Notes: a model not told the origin generated them from the sequence alone. Positions 46,172 through 55,929 are shown, counted from the first letter of the stretch. The stretch: 58,278 nt of DNA from Chitinophagaceae bacterium (GCA_947371755.1 CANBQT010000015.1:1-58278), one strand, 5' to 3'. Program-made: numbers and translations.

Positions 46172-47507
46172 GGCAAAATTCACCCCCAAGGTATTCATCC
46201 TGGTTGCATTGATTTTATTAAGTACCGGTATGTTATTTGGAACCATCGGAGGGTTACAATATATTATTCCAGGTTTTTTAAAAGAAGCATTATCATTTGA
46301 GAAGACCAGACCCCTGCATGTTTCATCCGTTTTATTTTGGATTTTATTCGCGTCAATGGGGGCGGTACTTACCTATCTGAAAGAACATACTGGCAAAAAA
46401 TTATATTCAAACAATCTTTCCCGTTTACTCTTTATATTATTTGTAATATCAGTTGTTGCCATTTTAATAGCTTATTGTTTCGGTGTATTTGGAGGAAGAG
46501 AATATTGGGAATTTCCACCCATACTTTCTGCTCCTATTATCATTGGCTGGATACTATTTCTAATTAATTTTATAATATCTGTGGGTACTTTAAAAAATCA
46601 ACCTGTATATATCTGGATGTGGCTTACTGGTATCATTTTCTTTCTATTTACTTTTTCGGAATCCTACCTCTGGCTTTTTCCATACTTTAATAATCATGTT
46701 GTGAACGACATGAATATCCAATGGAAATCTTACGGTAGCATGGTAGGTTCCTGGAATATGCTGATTTATGGATCCAGTATGTATTTAATGACGAAGATCA
46801 GTGGAGATAAATCTTATGCCTTTTCGAATAAAGCTTTCATACTTTATTTTGCAGGACTTTTTAATTTGATGTTCAACTGGGGCCATCATATCTACACCCT
46901 TCCAACCCAGCATTATGTGCAGTATATCAGTTATTCTGTAAGCATGACTGAGTTATTGATCTTAGGCAATATTATTTATGGATGGAAGGCCTCACTTACT
47001 AAAGCACAAAAATTTTTCAACCGCGATGCTTACCGTTTTTTGGTGGCTGCAGATGTATGGATCTTTTTAAATCTTGTGTTAGCTATTGGCATGTCAATCC
47101 CTGCTATCAATGTGTATACGCATGGTACACATATCACTGTGGCTCATGCAATGGGCACTACTATTGGAATTAATACCATGCTGTTACTGGCAGTTTGTTA
47201 CGATATTTTAAAAGATACATGTATCAGTTTAGATCCTTACCAGAAACTGATGAAGTTTGGATTTTGGTTGGCGAACAGCTCTTTATTTGCATTCTGGATT
47301 GCTTTAATTGCAGCGGGTGTGTTAAAATCAAAATGGCAAATGAGTTCTGATCAAATTGCTTTTAGTGTGATGATGCAAAACCTAACACCCTTCTTCATTG
47401 TTTTTATGATCTCTGGTGTGCTATTATTAATTGGTATTGTATTAGCAATTTACCCTCTTTTCAAAAATCACTTGGCCTGTTTCTTCACAGAAAAAAACAT
47501 TCAATAA
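46152..47507 (+). CDS. NorB-like heme-copper oxidase-family protein with altered active site
   Basis: 451 aa from ATG 46152 (MELSISKAKFTPKVFIL), about 12 TM helices, matching cNOR NorB over the whole length. By my alignment with Pseudomonas NorB: heme ligand His56, FeB ligands His245-His246 (NWGHHIY), Glu267 (E280) and heme b3 ligand His332 are kept, but FeB ligand H207 is Tyr194, E211 is Val198, E215 is Asn202, and low-spin heme ligand H349 is Met334 (VAHAMG instead of AHGH). It should therefore not be assumed to reduce NO as normal NorB does. It pairs with the NorC-like gene. Confidence 0.8.
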   Translation: MELSISKAKFTPKVFILVALILLSTGMLFGTIGGLQYIIPGFLKEALSFEKTRPLHVSSVLFWILFASMGAVLTYLKEHTGKKLYSNNLSRLLFILFVISVVAILIAYCFGVFGGREYWEFPPILSAPIIIGWILFLINFIISVGTLKNQPVYIWMWLTGIIFFLFTFSESYLWLFPYFNNHVVNDMNIQWKSYGSMVGSWNMLIYGSSMYLMTKISGDKSYAFSNKAFILYFAGLFNLMFNWGHHIYTLPTQHYVQYISYSVSMTELLILGNIIYGWKASLTKAQKFFNRDAYRFLVAADVWIFLNLVLAIGMSIPAINVYTHGTHITVAHAMGTTIGINTMLLLAVCYDILKDTCISLDPYQKLMKFGFWLANSSLFAFWIALIAAGVLKSKWQMSSDQIAFSVMMQNLTPFFIVFMISGVLLLIGIVLAIYPLFKNHLACFFTEKNIQ

Positions 47508-47509
47508 AT

Positions 47510-48676
47510 TTAATTTTTTCTAATAGCAACTGCAATTTTAGAATCTGCTGTGCCATAATATAAAAACCAATTACCCTTATAATTAGCCAGGCCTTCCAGA
47601 AAACAAACATTATTTACCTGCCCCGTTAATTCGTAGGGCTTATCGGGTTTAAAGAAATAATTGTCTAGTCTATTGACAATTCTTGTGGGATCATTTTTAT
47701 CGAGTAATACTTGTCCGCCGGTATAAGTACCATCTGGCAAACTAGTATCTCCGATATTTTTAAGATTACGTGAATTGTAGATGAGCAGAATGCCTTTGTT
47801 GGTGAGCATTGCAGGCGGACCAGACTCTACCAAATCTGCATCAAATTTTTTATCCCTGGTAGGTACTACAATTTTCAATAACGGCATATTCAATGCCTGA
47901 CCTTTCAAAGCAATAGGTGCCTTCTCTTCTGCATTCATTTCAATTGGTTCCCAGTTAATCAGGTCAGATGATGAAGCTGCCCAAATATTTTGATCGCCCC
48001 AGTACATCCAATATTTTCCATTAATTTTTGTTGCAATAATCTTTCCATCCACATATTTAGAAACAATGGATCCAGATTTTGACCAAAGATTTAAATATTT
48101 ACCATGATTGGCTTTTGTAAAAACAGATCCATGTTTTTTCCAATGCAATAAGTCTGCTGATGAGGCCATTAATAATCTGGCAAGGTTTCCATCATAAGCA
48201 GTATAGGTCATATAATATATTCCCTTTTCATCTTCCACAATTCTTGGATCCTCTACCCCACCCTGCCATTCATATTTTTTAAGCGAATCATTGTCCGGAT
48301 AAAATACAGGCGTACTTGTTTTTGTAAAATGTAACCCATCCACACTTGTTGCTAAACCGATTCTTGATGTTCCACCAGGTAAACCAATTTTGTCTTGCGC
48401 ACGGTATAACATAAACATTGTATCATGCCTTACCACAATAGCTGGATTAAAAACATCTTTCGCCTCCCACGCAATTGTCTGTTTGGTGATTGGATCTATA
48501 AATTGGTTGGATCCGGGTAACAGAACCGGATTTACAGAATCAACTTTTATAAAGTCTAACATTGCCCAATGATTTGAGCTATCCTTTTCAGATATCTCCA
48601 GAGTGGCATTGTTACAAGCAGAAAAAATAATTGTTGTTAGAATAAAAATTAAAAATTCGTACTTGTTTCTCATCAA
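47510..48676 (-). CDS. GH130-family glycosidase/phosphorylase, lipoprotein
   Basis: 388 aa with a lipobox (IIFSAC, Cys21). Five-bladed beta-propeller pattern of GH130: AKDVFNPAIVVRHDTMFMLYRAQDK, GGVEDPRIVEDEKGIYYMTYTAYDG, ADLVESGPPAMLTNKGILLIYNSR. Members are beta-mannoside phosphorylases or exported beta-1,2-mannosidases; the signal peptide argues for a hydrolase outside the cytoplasm. Last gene of the GH130-ThuA-YdjC run; it ends 3 nt after the NorB-like gene on the opposite strand. Confidence 0.82.
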   Translation of the reverse strand: MMRNKYEFLIFILTTIIFSACNNATLEISEKDSSNHWAMLDFIKVDSVNPVLLPGSNQFIDPITKQTIAWEAKDVFNPAIVVRHDTMFMLYRAQDKIGLPGGTSRIGLATSVDGLHFTKTSTPVFYPDNDSLKKYEWQGGVEDPRIVEDEKGIYYMTYTAYDGNLARLLMASSADLLHWKKHGSVFTKANHGKYLNLWSKSGSIVSKYVDGKIIATKINGKYWMYWGDQNIWAASSSDLINWEPIEMNAEEKAPIALKGQALNMPLLKIVVPTRDKKFDADLVESGPPAMLTNKGILLIYNSRNLKNIGDTSLPDGTYTGGQVLLDKNDPTRIVNRLDNYFFKPDKPYELTGQVNNVCFLEGLANYKGNWFLYYGTADSKIAVAIRKN

Positions 48677-48678
48677 TT

Positions 48679-49407
48679 TTATTTTTTGTTCACTGCATAT
48701 GCAATTCCGCCTGTTACGTGTTGAATGAATAAAGGATCAGCATAAGATTCGTCTGTATGCCCAAACTCTGTATAAAATGCCCTGCCACCATCAAAATCGT
48801 GCCACCAGGCCATGGGATGATAGTCTCCATTTTCTCCACCTGTATATGATTTTTCATCAATGGTAATTAATACATGAAGATTAGGTTGAATGCTTTTAAA
48901 ATTATACCATTCGTCGAAACGTTTCCACTCTTTTGGCAAATGCATGGTTGAAATATGACTGGGATCAATCACGTGTAATACTGCATCTTGTTGCTTTGGA
49001 TGACTTTTAAAATAGGCACCTACTAATTGATTATACCATGCCCAGTCATACTCTGTATCAGTTGCTGCATGGATTCCAACAAATCCACCGCCTTTTTTGA
49101 TATATTGTTCAAAGGCTACTTGCTGTTCATCATTCAATACATTTCCTGTAGTGCTCAGAAAAACTACCGCAGCATATTTACTTAATTGTTTTTCATTAAA
49201 GAAACCAGCGTCTGTGGTGGTATCTACCTGCATATTATTATCCTGACCAATCTTCTGAATAGCAGCAATGCCTGTTGGAATAGACGCATGATGAAATCCC
49301 AGTGTTCTGCTAAACACTAAAATACGAGTTGCTTTTTTATTAGAAACAAAAGCAGTTAAACAAACAACAACAAGTAAAAACGAAAATAAGATGAGATACT
49401 TTTTCAT
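48679..49407 (-). CDS. ThuA-domain protein (trehalose-utilisation type)
   Basis: 242 aa, exported (signal peptide about 1-22). ThuA-type class-I amidotransferase-like fold: LVFSRTLGFHHASIPTGI, YAAVVFLSTTGNVLNDEQQ, GGGFVGIHAATDTEYDW, WWHDFDGGRAFYTEFGH. In Bacteroidota many glycoside-oxidising operons contain ThuA homologues next to Gfo/Idh oxidoreductases and TIM-barrel isomerases; the reaction is not firmly known. It is 2 nt from GH130 and 17 nt from the deacetylase. Confidence 0.88.
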   Translation of the reverse strand: MKKYLILFSFLLVVVCLTAFVSNKKATRILVFSRTLGFHHASIPTGIAAIQKIGQDNNMQVDTTTDAGFFNEKQLSKYAAVVFLSTTGNVLNDEQQVAFEQYIKKGGGFVGIHAATDTEYDWAWYNQLVGAYFKSHPKQQDAVLHVIDPSHISTMHLPKEWKRFDEWYNFKSIQPNLHVLITIDEKSYTGGENGDYHPMAWWHDFDGGRAFYTEFGHTDESYADPLFIQHVTGGIAYAVNKK

Positions 49408-49424
49408 GGTGGTATATTTAAAAA

Positions 49425-50432
49425 TTAATTCAGTTTAGTTCTTCTTTCCATCACTTCTCTCCAGGTAGTTAATATAATTCCTTCTCTTGTAATGGCCGCT
49501 TTAAATTCAGGGTCCATCATTGCTAACATATCTCCTTTTCTCAGGGGACCTGACCCTGAAATAAAAGGAAACACTTCTGAAGTAGCCGTGCAATGCATGA
49601 TCATCATGGTTAATCCTGGTTTTATATCATGGATCCCCTCAATATATTTTTTTGTTTTATATTCCTGGATTTCTTGATCATCCGTTTGAATCTCTCGAGG
49701 GATTTCCCAATTATAACTTTCATTATGCAAATCGTCCAATACCGGCAATTTTGCATCCCAAAGCATTTTCCCAAGTTTTCTTATTTGAGCCATTTGAGTT
49801 TCCGGCATGTGATTGGTCACTTTAATCAAAGAAGCATGGCCAGCAGGAAGCATTACTGGAATATGATTTTCAATTCCCACTTTGATATAACGCATCAAAA
49901 AATCAGGAGTTGCAAAGAGCGTCCCCATATGACTATCTAAATGAGTTGGTTCGAACCCCATGGTTCTTGCCCTATCTAATTGTGCACGGATTTCTTTTTC
50001 CACTTCATCTCCATTACTATGCTTCACTACATCTTCCACACTTGGCCATAATGCCCCTTCTTTATCTACTAACCCTGGAGTGATAGATTTACCAGCAAGT
50101 GGTCCCCAACGATAGCCACTCCATTCGGATGTTAATGTAAGGTGCAAGCCAACATCCAATTTAGGATGCTTCTTATAATAGTGCACAAATGCTGGCACCC
50201 AGGAACAAGGCATCATCACACTGCAGGAAGTAGCAATACCTTCTGTCATAGCATTGATGGCACCTTCATTTGAATCAAATGACATACCCACATCATCTAC
50301 ATGCAAGATCACAACCCTGGACCCTTTAGGATATCCTAATTTTTCAGCATAAGTGCTATCAAGTGTTTGGGCGTTCAAAACATTGCATAACAATAATGGC
50401 AAAAGAAAAAAAATCGTTTTTCTGGCAAGCAT
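49425..50432 (-). CDS. YdjC/ChbG-family carbohydrate deacetylase
   Basis: 335 aa with a signal peptide (..LLLCNVLNAQ). Metal-binding start VILHVDDVGMSFDSNEG, LDVGLHLTLTSEW and THLDSHMGTLF (His) match ChbG, which deacetylates chitobiose and related N-acetyl sugars. MIMHCTATSEVFP near the end is also conserved. It is the first gene of the minus-strand run and divergent from the MFS gene. Substrate unknown; the export signal means it acts in the periplasm. Confidence 0.87.
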   Translation of the reverse strand: MLARKTIFFLLPLLLCNVLNAQTLDSTYAEKLGYPKGSRVVILHVDDVGMSFDSNEGAINAMTEGIATSCSVMMPCSWVPAFVHYYKKHPKLDVGLHLTLTSEWSGYRWGPLAGKSITPGLVDKEGALWPSVEDVVKHSNGDEVEKEIRAQLDRARTMGFEPTHLDSHMGTLFATPDFLMRYIKVGIENHIPVMLPAGHASLIKVTNHMPETQMAQIRKLGKMLWDAKLPVLDDLHNESYNWEIPREIQTDDQEIQEYKTKKYIEGIHDIKPGLTMMIMHCTATSEVFPFISGSGPLRKGDMLAMMDPEFKAAITREGIILTTWREVMERRTKLN

Positions 50433-50541
50433 GTCTTGGTTTTAATTAAATTGGCAATCCTTAAGGAATGAACGGGTTCAAAAGTAAACCTTTTAATTCC
50501 ACAATAAATCTAATAAAACTAACGCAAAATCCCACACACAT

Positions 50542-51732
50542 ATGAAAGCAAAAACCAATACACTATTAGCCTCCATGATGTTTCTAGAATATTTTATCTG
50601 GGGAGCATGGTATGTTACCATGGGCACTTATATGACGGAACATTTACATGCAACTGGTGTTGAGATTGGTGCAGCATATAGTGCTTTAGCAATTGCCACC
50701 ATGATTTCTCCATTTTTTGTAGGATTGGTTGCTGATCGATTTTTTGCAGCTCAAAAGATCATGGGGGTATTACATTTAATTGGTGCTGTACTCCTATTTC
50801 TTGCGACAAAGATTGATAATAGTACCAGTTTTTATTGGGTGATACTGGTATATGCACTGCTATATATGCCAACTATCGCTTTGAGTAATAGTATTGCATT
50901 CTCTCAAATGACAGATCCCGGAAAACAATTCCCTTGGATCCGTGTTTTTGGAACACTTGGCTGGATTGTTGCAGGTGTTACAATTGGCCAATTAGATATT
51001 GAGAAAACAGCCACCACTTTTTATTTAGCAGCAAGTATTTCCGCTGTTCTAGGATTACTCAGTTTTATTCTACCCAACACACCACCAAAAGCTGCAACAA
51101 GCGATGCATCCAGTGCCTTTGGTACTGAAGCATTTGTTTTATTTAAAGAAAGACCCTATTTAGTATTTTTCATAGCTGCCATTTTAGTTTGTATTCCTTT
51201 AAGCTTTTATTACGGGTTTGCTAACCCTTTCTTAAACGAAGTAAAATTAGAGAATGCAGCCAGTAAGATGACGCTGGGTCAGGTTTCAGAAGCTGCCTTT
51301 ATTCTAGCCATCCCATTTTTATTTAATCGAATTGGTGTAAAGAAAATGTTGCTGATGGGAATGACCGCCTGGATTCTTCGTTATATATTTTTCGCCTATG
51401 GTAATGCTGGAGATCATGCATGGATGCTGTATGCGGGTATTATTCTTCATGGTATCTGCTACGACTTTTTCTTTGTTACAGGTTATATGTACACAGAGAA
51501 AAAAGCAGGTGATAAAATTAAAAATGCAGCACAAGGTCTGTTCACATTTGCCACTTATGGAGTGGGTATGTTTATAGGCACCTGGTTCTCTGGATTTACA
51601 GTAGATAAATATAAAGTAGGAGAATTACACAACTGGCAAAGTATCTGGTTTGTTCCTGCTTATATTGCACTGGCTGTATTAATTTTCTTCCTGATTTTCT
51701 TTAAAGAGAAAAAAAGCTTGCCCACCAACTAA
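50542..51732 (+). CDS. MFS nucleoside/sugar:proton symporter, NupG-like
   Basis: 396 aa, twelve TM helices, starts TNTLLASMMFLEYFIWGAWYVTMGTY with later LSNSIAFSQM and WIRVFGTLGWIVAGV, as in nucleoside permeases NupG/XapB. In Bacteroidota such carriers are often in sugar operons and may carry glycosides rather than nucleosides. It is 63 nt upstream of a Gfo/Idh gene. Divergent from the YdjC gene. Confidence 0.83.
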   Translation: MKAKTNTLLASMMFLEYFIWGAWYVTMGTYMTEHLHATGVEIGAAYSALAIATMISPFFVGLVADRFFAAQKIMGVLHLIGAVLLFLATKIDNSTSFYWVILVYALLYMPTIALSNSIAFSQMTDPGKQFPWIRVFGTLGWIVAGVTIGQLDIEKTATTFYLAASISAVLGLLSFILPNTPPKAATSDASSAFGTEAFVLFKERPYLVFFIAAILVCIPLSFYYGFANPFLNEVKLENAASKMTLGQVSEAAFILAIPFLFNRIGVKKMLLMGMTAWILRYIFFAYGNAGDHAWMLYAGIILHGICYDFFFVTGYMYTEKKAGDKIKNAAQGLFTFATYGVGMFIGTWFSGFTVDKYKVGELHNWQSIWFVPAYIALAVLIFFLIFFKEKKSLPTN

Positions 51733-51795
51733 TTGAACTTTTGATTTTTGAATTTATAATTTTGACTTATTAACTACCAATAAAATAAATAAAAT

Positions 51796-52986
51796 ATGCA
51801 AAAAATAGCCATGCTCGGTTCCGGCTTCATCGGAAGATTTTATGCTGATGCATTACAAGGATATCGATCAAAAGATAAAGTAGTAAGTATTTATTCCCGT
51901 CGCGAAGAAAGCGCCAAAAAATTTGCTGCAGATTATCAGTGCCAGCACTGGACCACTGAAATGGAAGAGGCCATTGCACATCCGGATGTTTCTATAGTTT
52001 GTATTGCACTTCCAAACAATTTACATGAAGCTGCTGTGATGCTTTGTTGCAAACACAAAAAAGCCGTGATGACAACCAAACCTTTGGGAAGAAATGCTGC
52101 AGAAGCTAAACGAATGTTGCTAGCCGTGGAAGAAGCCGGTATTTTTAATGGTTACCTGGAAGACCTTGTGTACACTCCTAAATTTATCAAAGCGGAAGCC
52201 AGTGTGCGAGAAGGCGCATTGGGTAGAATTCTTTGGGCAAAATCAAGAGAAACACATCCTGGTCCGCATAGCGAATGGTTTTGGGATATTGAACAAGCTG
52301 GTGGTGGTTGTATTCTCGATCTTGGTTGCCATTGCGTAGAAATTTCCAGAAGTTATATCGGGAAAGATATCAAACCCATTGAAGTGATGTGTTGGGCGGA
52401 TACGCAAGTAAAACCTATTGATGCAGAAGATCATGCTATCGGTTTGGTAAAATATGAGAATGGAGCAATTGGTCAGTTTGAAGTTAGCTGGACCTTCCGC
52501 GGAGGATTAGACCTTCGCGACGAAGTGATGGGATCTGAAGGAACCATCTGGATCAATAGTTTTTTACGTACAGGTTTTGATATGTTCACCACTGGAAAAG
52601 GGGGCGATTATATTGCTGAAAAAGCGGAGAGTAATAGTGGTTGGTTATTTCCAGTAGGTGATGAATTAAATGAATTAGGATACAATCATATGTTCATGGA
52701 TATGTTTAATTCCATTGAAAAAGGAGTAGCTCCTAAAGAAACATTTTATGATGGCTATGTAGTGAATGCCGTTTTAGATGCAGCTTATAGATCAGCAAAA
52801 TCAAAACTCTGGGAACCCGTTCAATTAGATATCTGGAGGGGAAAATCAGGTCTAACCAAAGAAAGTCATTTAACAGAACATGATGCCGATCATTGGTTGA
52901 TCAAAGAAGAGATGACACATTTTGGTGCGAAAAAATTGATCCTGAAAAATAAGACCACGGGAAAGATCACAGAGCAACTAATTTAA
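51796..52986 (+). CDS. Gfo/Idh/MocA-family oxidoreductase
   Basis: 396 aa. Rossmann motif MLGSGFIGRFYADAL, EKP-equivalent TTKPLGRNAAEAKRM, and the C-terminal GGGCILDLGCHCVEISRSYIG sheet are typical. NAD(P)-dependent sugar dehydrogenase; in some characterised Bacteroides loci such enzymes oxidise glycosides at C3. No signal peptide, so cytoplasmic. Located between the MFS gene and a palindrome cluster. Substrate unknown. Confidence 0.9.
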   Translation: MQKIAMLGSGFIGRFYADALQGYRSKDKVVSIYSRREESAKKFAADYQCQHWTTEMEEAIAHPDVSIVCIALPNNLHEAAVMLCCKHKKAVMTTKPLGRNAAEAKRMLLAVEEAGIFNGYLEDLVYTPKFIKAEASVREGALGRILWAKSRETHPGPHSEWFWDIEQAGGGCILDLGCHCVEISRSYIGKDIKPIEVMCWADTQVKPIDAEDHAIGLVKYENGAIGQFEVSWTFRGGLDLRDEVMGSEGTIWINSFLRTGFDMFTTGKGGDYIAEKAESNSGWLFPVGDELNELGYNHMFMDMFNSIEKGVAPKETFYDGYVVNAVLDAAYRSAKSKLWEPVQLDIWRGKSGLTKESHLTEHDADHWLIKEEMTHFGAKKLILKNKTTGKITEQLI

Positions 52987-52996
52987 AAAGTAAAAT

Positions 52997-53226
52997 GTTT
53001 CATCCCCTCCTGGGAGGGTGCCCGAAGGGCGGGGTGGGTAAAAGATTTTAGTTAACCCAGCCCTTTAGGGTGGGGCTAGAAATAACATTATAATTTGGGC
53101 TTTAGCCCTAACGCTGTGATAGGTGCTAAGTTTATATGTACTTTCACATCAATGTTTTCTCAGCTTCTGCGCTAAAGCCCTTTTAAAATATTTAGCCAAT
53201 TCCCTGGGCTGAAGCCCAGGGTTAAC
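52997..53226. repeat. cluster of palindromes, REPIN-like
   Basis: Fills the 260-nt gap before the Dabb gene. Hairpins: CCCTCC/GGAGGG (53005-53018), GCCC-GAA-GGGC (53020-53030), AGCCC/GGGCT (53059-53077), GGGCT/AGCCC (53097-53108), and CCCTGGGCT/AGCCCAGGG (53202-53221). GGGCTTTAGC (53097-53106) has an exact inverted partner GCTAAAGCCC (53171-53180) 64 nt away. GTTAACCC (53051) and GGGTTAAC (53219) bound the inner part. No transposase in the window. Confidence 0.75.
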
Positions 53227-53234
53227 ATTAATAT

Positions 53235-53242
53235 AAAATTTG
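53235..53242 (+). promoter_or_regulatory. possible -7 box of the Dabb gene
   Basis: AAAATTTG (7 of 8 to TAnnTTTG) ends 4 nt before the ATG at 53247, the same spacing as at guaA and lpxB. Weak on its own. Confidence 0.25.
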
Positions 53243-53246
53243 AATC

Positions 53247-53564
53247 ATGTTATCACAAGACTTATTTGTACACCATGTATATTTTTGGTTAGAGAATCCT
53301 GATAGTGTAGCTGATCGCGAAGCACTATTGGAAGGTTTAAGTAAATTAAGTAAAGTGCCTTCGATACAACAATTCCATATTGGAGTTCCTGCAGCTACGA
53401 ATAGAGATGTAATTGATAGAAGCTATGCTTGTTCCTGGTTGGCACTTTTTGCAGATGCAGACGATCAGGCATCTTACCAAACAGATCCAATTCATCTGCA
53501 TTTTATTGAAACCTGTGCTCATTTATGGAAGAAGGTTGTAGTTTATGATTCTGTAGAAGCTTAA
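53247..53564 (+). CDS. Dabb-family (stress-responsive A/B barrel) protein
   Basis: 105 aa. Ferredoxin-like A/B-barrel monomer with the characteristic HHVYFWLENPD..REALLEGLSKLSKVPSIQQFHIGVPA and HLHFIETCAHLWKKVVVYDS. Function unknown in bacteria; often next to sugar genes. Monocistronic between the palindrome cluster and a strong hairpin. Confidence 0.85.
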   Translation: MLSQDLFVHHVYFWLENPDSVADREALLEGLSKLSKVPSIQQFHIGVPAATNRDVIDRSYACSWLALFADADDQASYQTDPIHLHFIETCAHLWKKVVVYDSVEA

Positions 53565-53576
53565 TCAATTTTGTAT

Positions 53577-53624
53577 AAAAAGAAAAGCGAAGGAACTATA
53601 TCAATAGCCTTCGCTTTTCTTTTT
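53577..53624. terminator. bidirectional terminator between Dabb gene and GH3
   Basis: A perfect 17-bp inverted repeat (AAAAAGAAAAGCGAAGG at 53577-53593 and its complement at 53608-53624) with a 14-nt loop. The A5 and T5 ends of the arms suit both convergent transcripts. Confidence 0.85.
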
Positions 53625-53649
53625 ACTTTTTAATTTTTACTTTTTACTC

Positions 53650-55920
53650 TTACTTATTCCAATTAACCTTCGCAGCTTGCACTTCAGAAGAGTTGGTGCC
53701 GATTTGAATAATGAATTCACCAGGCTCCCATACTTTTTTCAAATCATTATTGAAGAAAGATAATTGCTCTGGCGTAATTTCAAAACTGATGGTCTTTGAT
53801 TCACCGGCTTTTAAAGATACTTTTTGGAATCCTTTCAAGTCTTTCACTGCACGAGTTACAGAAGCAACAGGATCACTGATGTATAATTGCACCACTTCTT
53901 CACCAGCATAATTACCAGCATTTTTCAAAATAACAGAAGCCGTTAATTTTTCATTCCCTTTCAATTCTTTCTTACTCAGTTGAATGGCACTATATTCAAA
54001 TTTGGTATAGCTTAACCCAAAACCAAATGGAAATAATGGATCATTGGATTCGTCTAAATAATTAGATTTAAATTTATGTCCACCTGTACCATCATATGGT
54101 CGCCCTGTGTTTTTATGGTTATAATAAATTGGAATCTGACCTACTGACCTTGGGAAGGTAGCAGTGATCTTTCCCGATGGATTATAATTTCCAAATAACA
54201 CGTCCGCTACAGCATTACCTGCTTCTGTTCCCGGAGCCCATGCTTCTAAAATAGCGGTAGCATGTTGCTTCTCCCAAACTAGTGTTAGTGGTCTTCCATT
54301 AATCAATACGATCACTAATGGTTTTCCTAATTCAGATAAAGCTTTTAATAGTGCCTGCTGACTGGTAGGAATACTGATATCTGCTCTACTGGATGATTCA
54401 CCAGACATGTCTGAAGACTCACCCACAACCGCAACTATTATATCTGATTTTTTTGCAGCATCTACTGCTTCATTGATCATTTCTGCAGGAGTTCTACTAT
54501 CAGATTCTACCTGTACACCGATTGCATTCACATTTTTAGCGAACTCTGCATCGTCTGTAAAATTGGAACCTTTTGCATAAATAATATTAGCACTATTGCC
54601 CACTGCATTTTTAATTCCCTCATACACACTTACTGATTTATCCCAATCACCTGCTACTACCCATGTACCCAGCATATTTCTTCGGTTATGTGCTAATGGA
54701 CCAACCAATGCGATTGTACCGGATTTTTTGAGTGGTAATACCTGATGGTTGTTTTGCAATAATACCATGCTATGTGCCGCCATATTTCTTGCGATGGTTC
54801 TATTCTCAGCACTTAAAATATCTTTTGATGGACGAGACTCATCGATATAACGATAAGGATCATCAAACAATCCTAATTTATACTTTGCTTCCAGAATACG
54901 CAAACACGCCAGATCAATATCAGCCATAGAAACTTTTCCTTCCTTCAATGATTTCTGTAAAGTGGTTAGCATTCCCTCTCCCACCATATCCATATCCAAA
55001 CCAGCTTTCAATGCTCTTGCTGAAACTGTTTGCAAATCACCAATGCCGTGAGCCGTCATTTCATTCACAGAAGTATAATCAGAAACTACAAAGCCTTTGA
55101 AGCCCCATTGTTTACGTAATAGATCTGTCAACAACCATTGATTAGCAGTTGCAGGTATTCCATCAATTTCATTAAAAGAACTCATCATGCTTCCTGCACC
55201 CGCATCCACGGCTGCTTTGTAAGGAGGTAAATAGTATTCATACATTTTGATCTTACTCATATCAACAGTATTATACTCTCTACCAGCTTCAGCTCCACCA
55301 TATAAAGCAAAGTGTTTCACACAAGCCATCATGGTATTATTTAATGAAAGAGATTTTCCCTGATAGCCTTTTACAATTGCTTTGGCAATTTCTCCACCTA
55401 AATATGGATCCTCTCCAGAACCTTCTGAAATCCTACCCCAGCGTGCATCTCGTGCGATGTCTACCATCGGAGAAAAGGCCCAATTCAAACCATCTGCAGT
55501 AGCTTCTTTGGCAGCCATTGCAGCAGCATTTTGAATCATACCTAAATCCCATGAGGCTGAAATAGCCAATGGAATAGGATAAATGGTCTTATGTCCATGA
55601 ATTACATCCAGACCAAAAATCATGGGTATATGCAATCTTGTTTCTTTCACTGCAAGGTCTTGCGCCTTTCGTACTTTTTCGGGGGAATAAATTCCGAACA
55701 ATCCTCCCACCTGACCTTTTTTAATTTTTCCTTCTACGTCTGTACTCACAACAGAGCCAGTCATTGCTGCACCTCCTGGAATAATTAAATTTAATTGACC
55801 GATTTTTTCTTCAGTGGTCATTTTAGCCAATAATGCTTTTGCTTTAGCCGTAATATCAGCTTGCGCAAAAGTTAATTGTGCTATTAATAATGTAGCAGAT
55901 ATTGAAATAATTTTTTTCAT
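53650..55920 (-). CDS. GH3-family beta-glucosidase (BglX-like), second copy
   Basis: 756 aa with signal peptide (MKKIISISATLLIAQLTFAQ). Complete GH3 layout: nucleophile Asp in GFVVSDYTSVNEM, VDIARDARWGRISEGSGEDPYL, KHFALYGGAEAGREYNTVDM and a C-terminal fibronectin-like domain (NAGNYAGEEVVQLYISDPVASVTRAVKDLKGF). Periplasmic beta-glucosidase/xylosidase. It lies 9 nt after the isomerase gene, hence the same transcript. A paralogue is at 27885-30128. Confidence 0.93.
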   Translation of the reverse strand: MKKIISISATLLIAQLTFAQADITAKAKALLAKMTTEEKIGQLNLIIPGGAAMTGSVVSTDVEGKIKKGQVGGLFGIYSPEKVRKAQDLAVKETRLHIPMIFGLDVIHGHKTIYPIPLAISASWDLGMIQNAAAMAAKEATADGLNWAFSPMVDIARDARWGRISEGSGEDPYLGGEIAKAIVKGYQGKSLSLNNTMMACVKHFALYGGAEAGREYNTVDMSKIKMYEYYLPPYKAAVDAGAGSMMSSFNEIDGIPATANQWLLTDLLRKQWGFKGFVVSDYTSVNEMTAHGIGDLQTVSARALKAGLDMDMVGEGMLTTLQKSLKEGKVSMADIDLACLRILEAKYKLGLFDDPYRYIDESRPSKDILSAENRTIARNMAAHSMVLLQNNHQVLPLKKSGTIALVGPLAHNRRNMLGTWVVAGDWDKSVSVYEGIKNAVGNSANIIYAKGSNFTDDAEFAKNVNAIGVQVESDSRTPAEMINEAVDAAKKSDIIVAVVGESSDMSGESSSRADISIPTSQQALLKALSELGKPLVIVLINGRPLTLVWEKQHATAILEAWAPGTEAGNAVADVLFGNYNPSGKITATFPRSVGQIPIYYNHKNTGRPYDGTGGHKFKSNYLDESNDPLFPFGFGLSYTKFEYSAIQLSKKELKGNEKLTASVILKNAGNYAGEEVVQLYISDPVASVTRAVKDLKGFQKVSLKAGESKTISFEITPEQLSFFNNDLKKVWEPGEFIIQIGTNSSEVQAAKVNWNK

Positions 55921-55929
55921 GATTCTATT

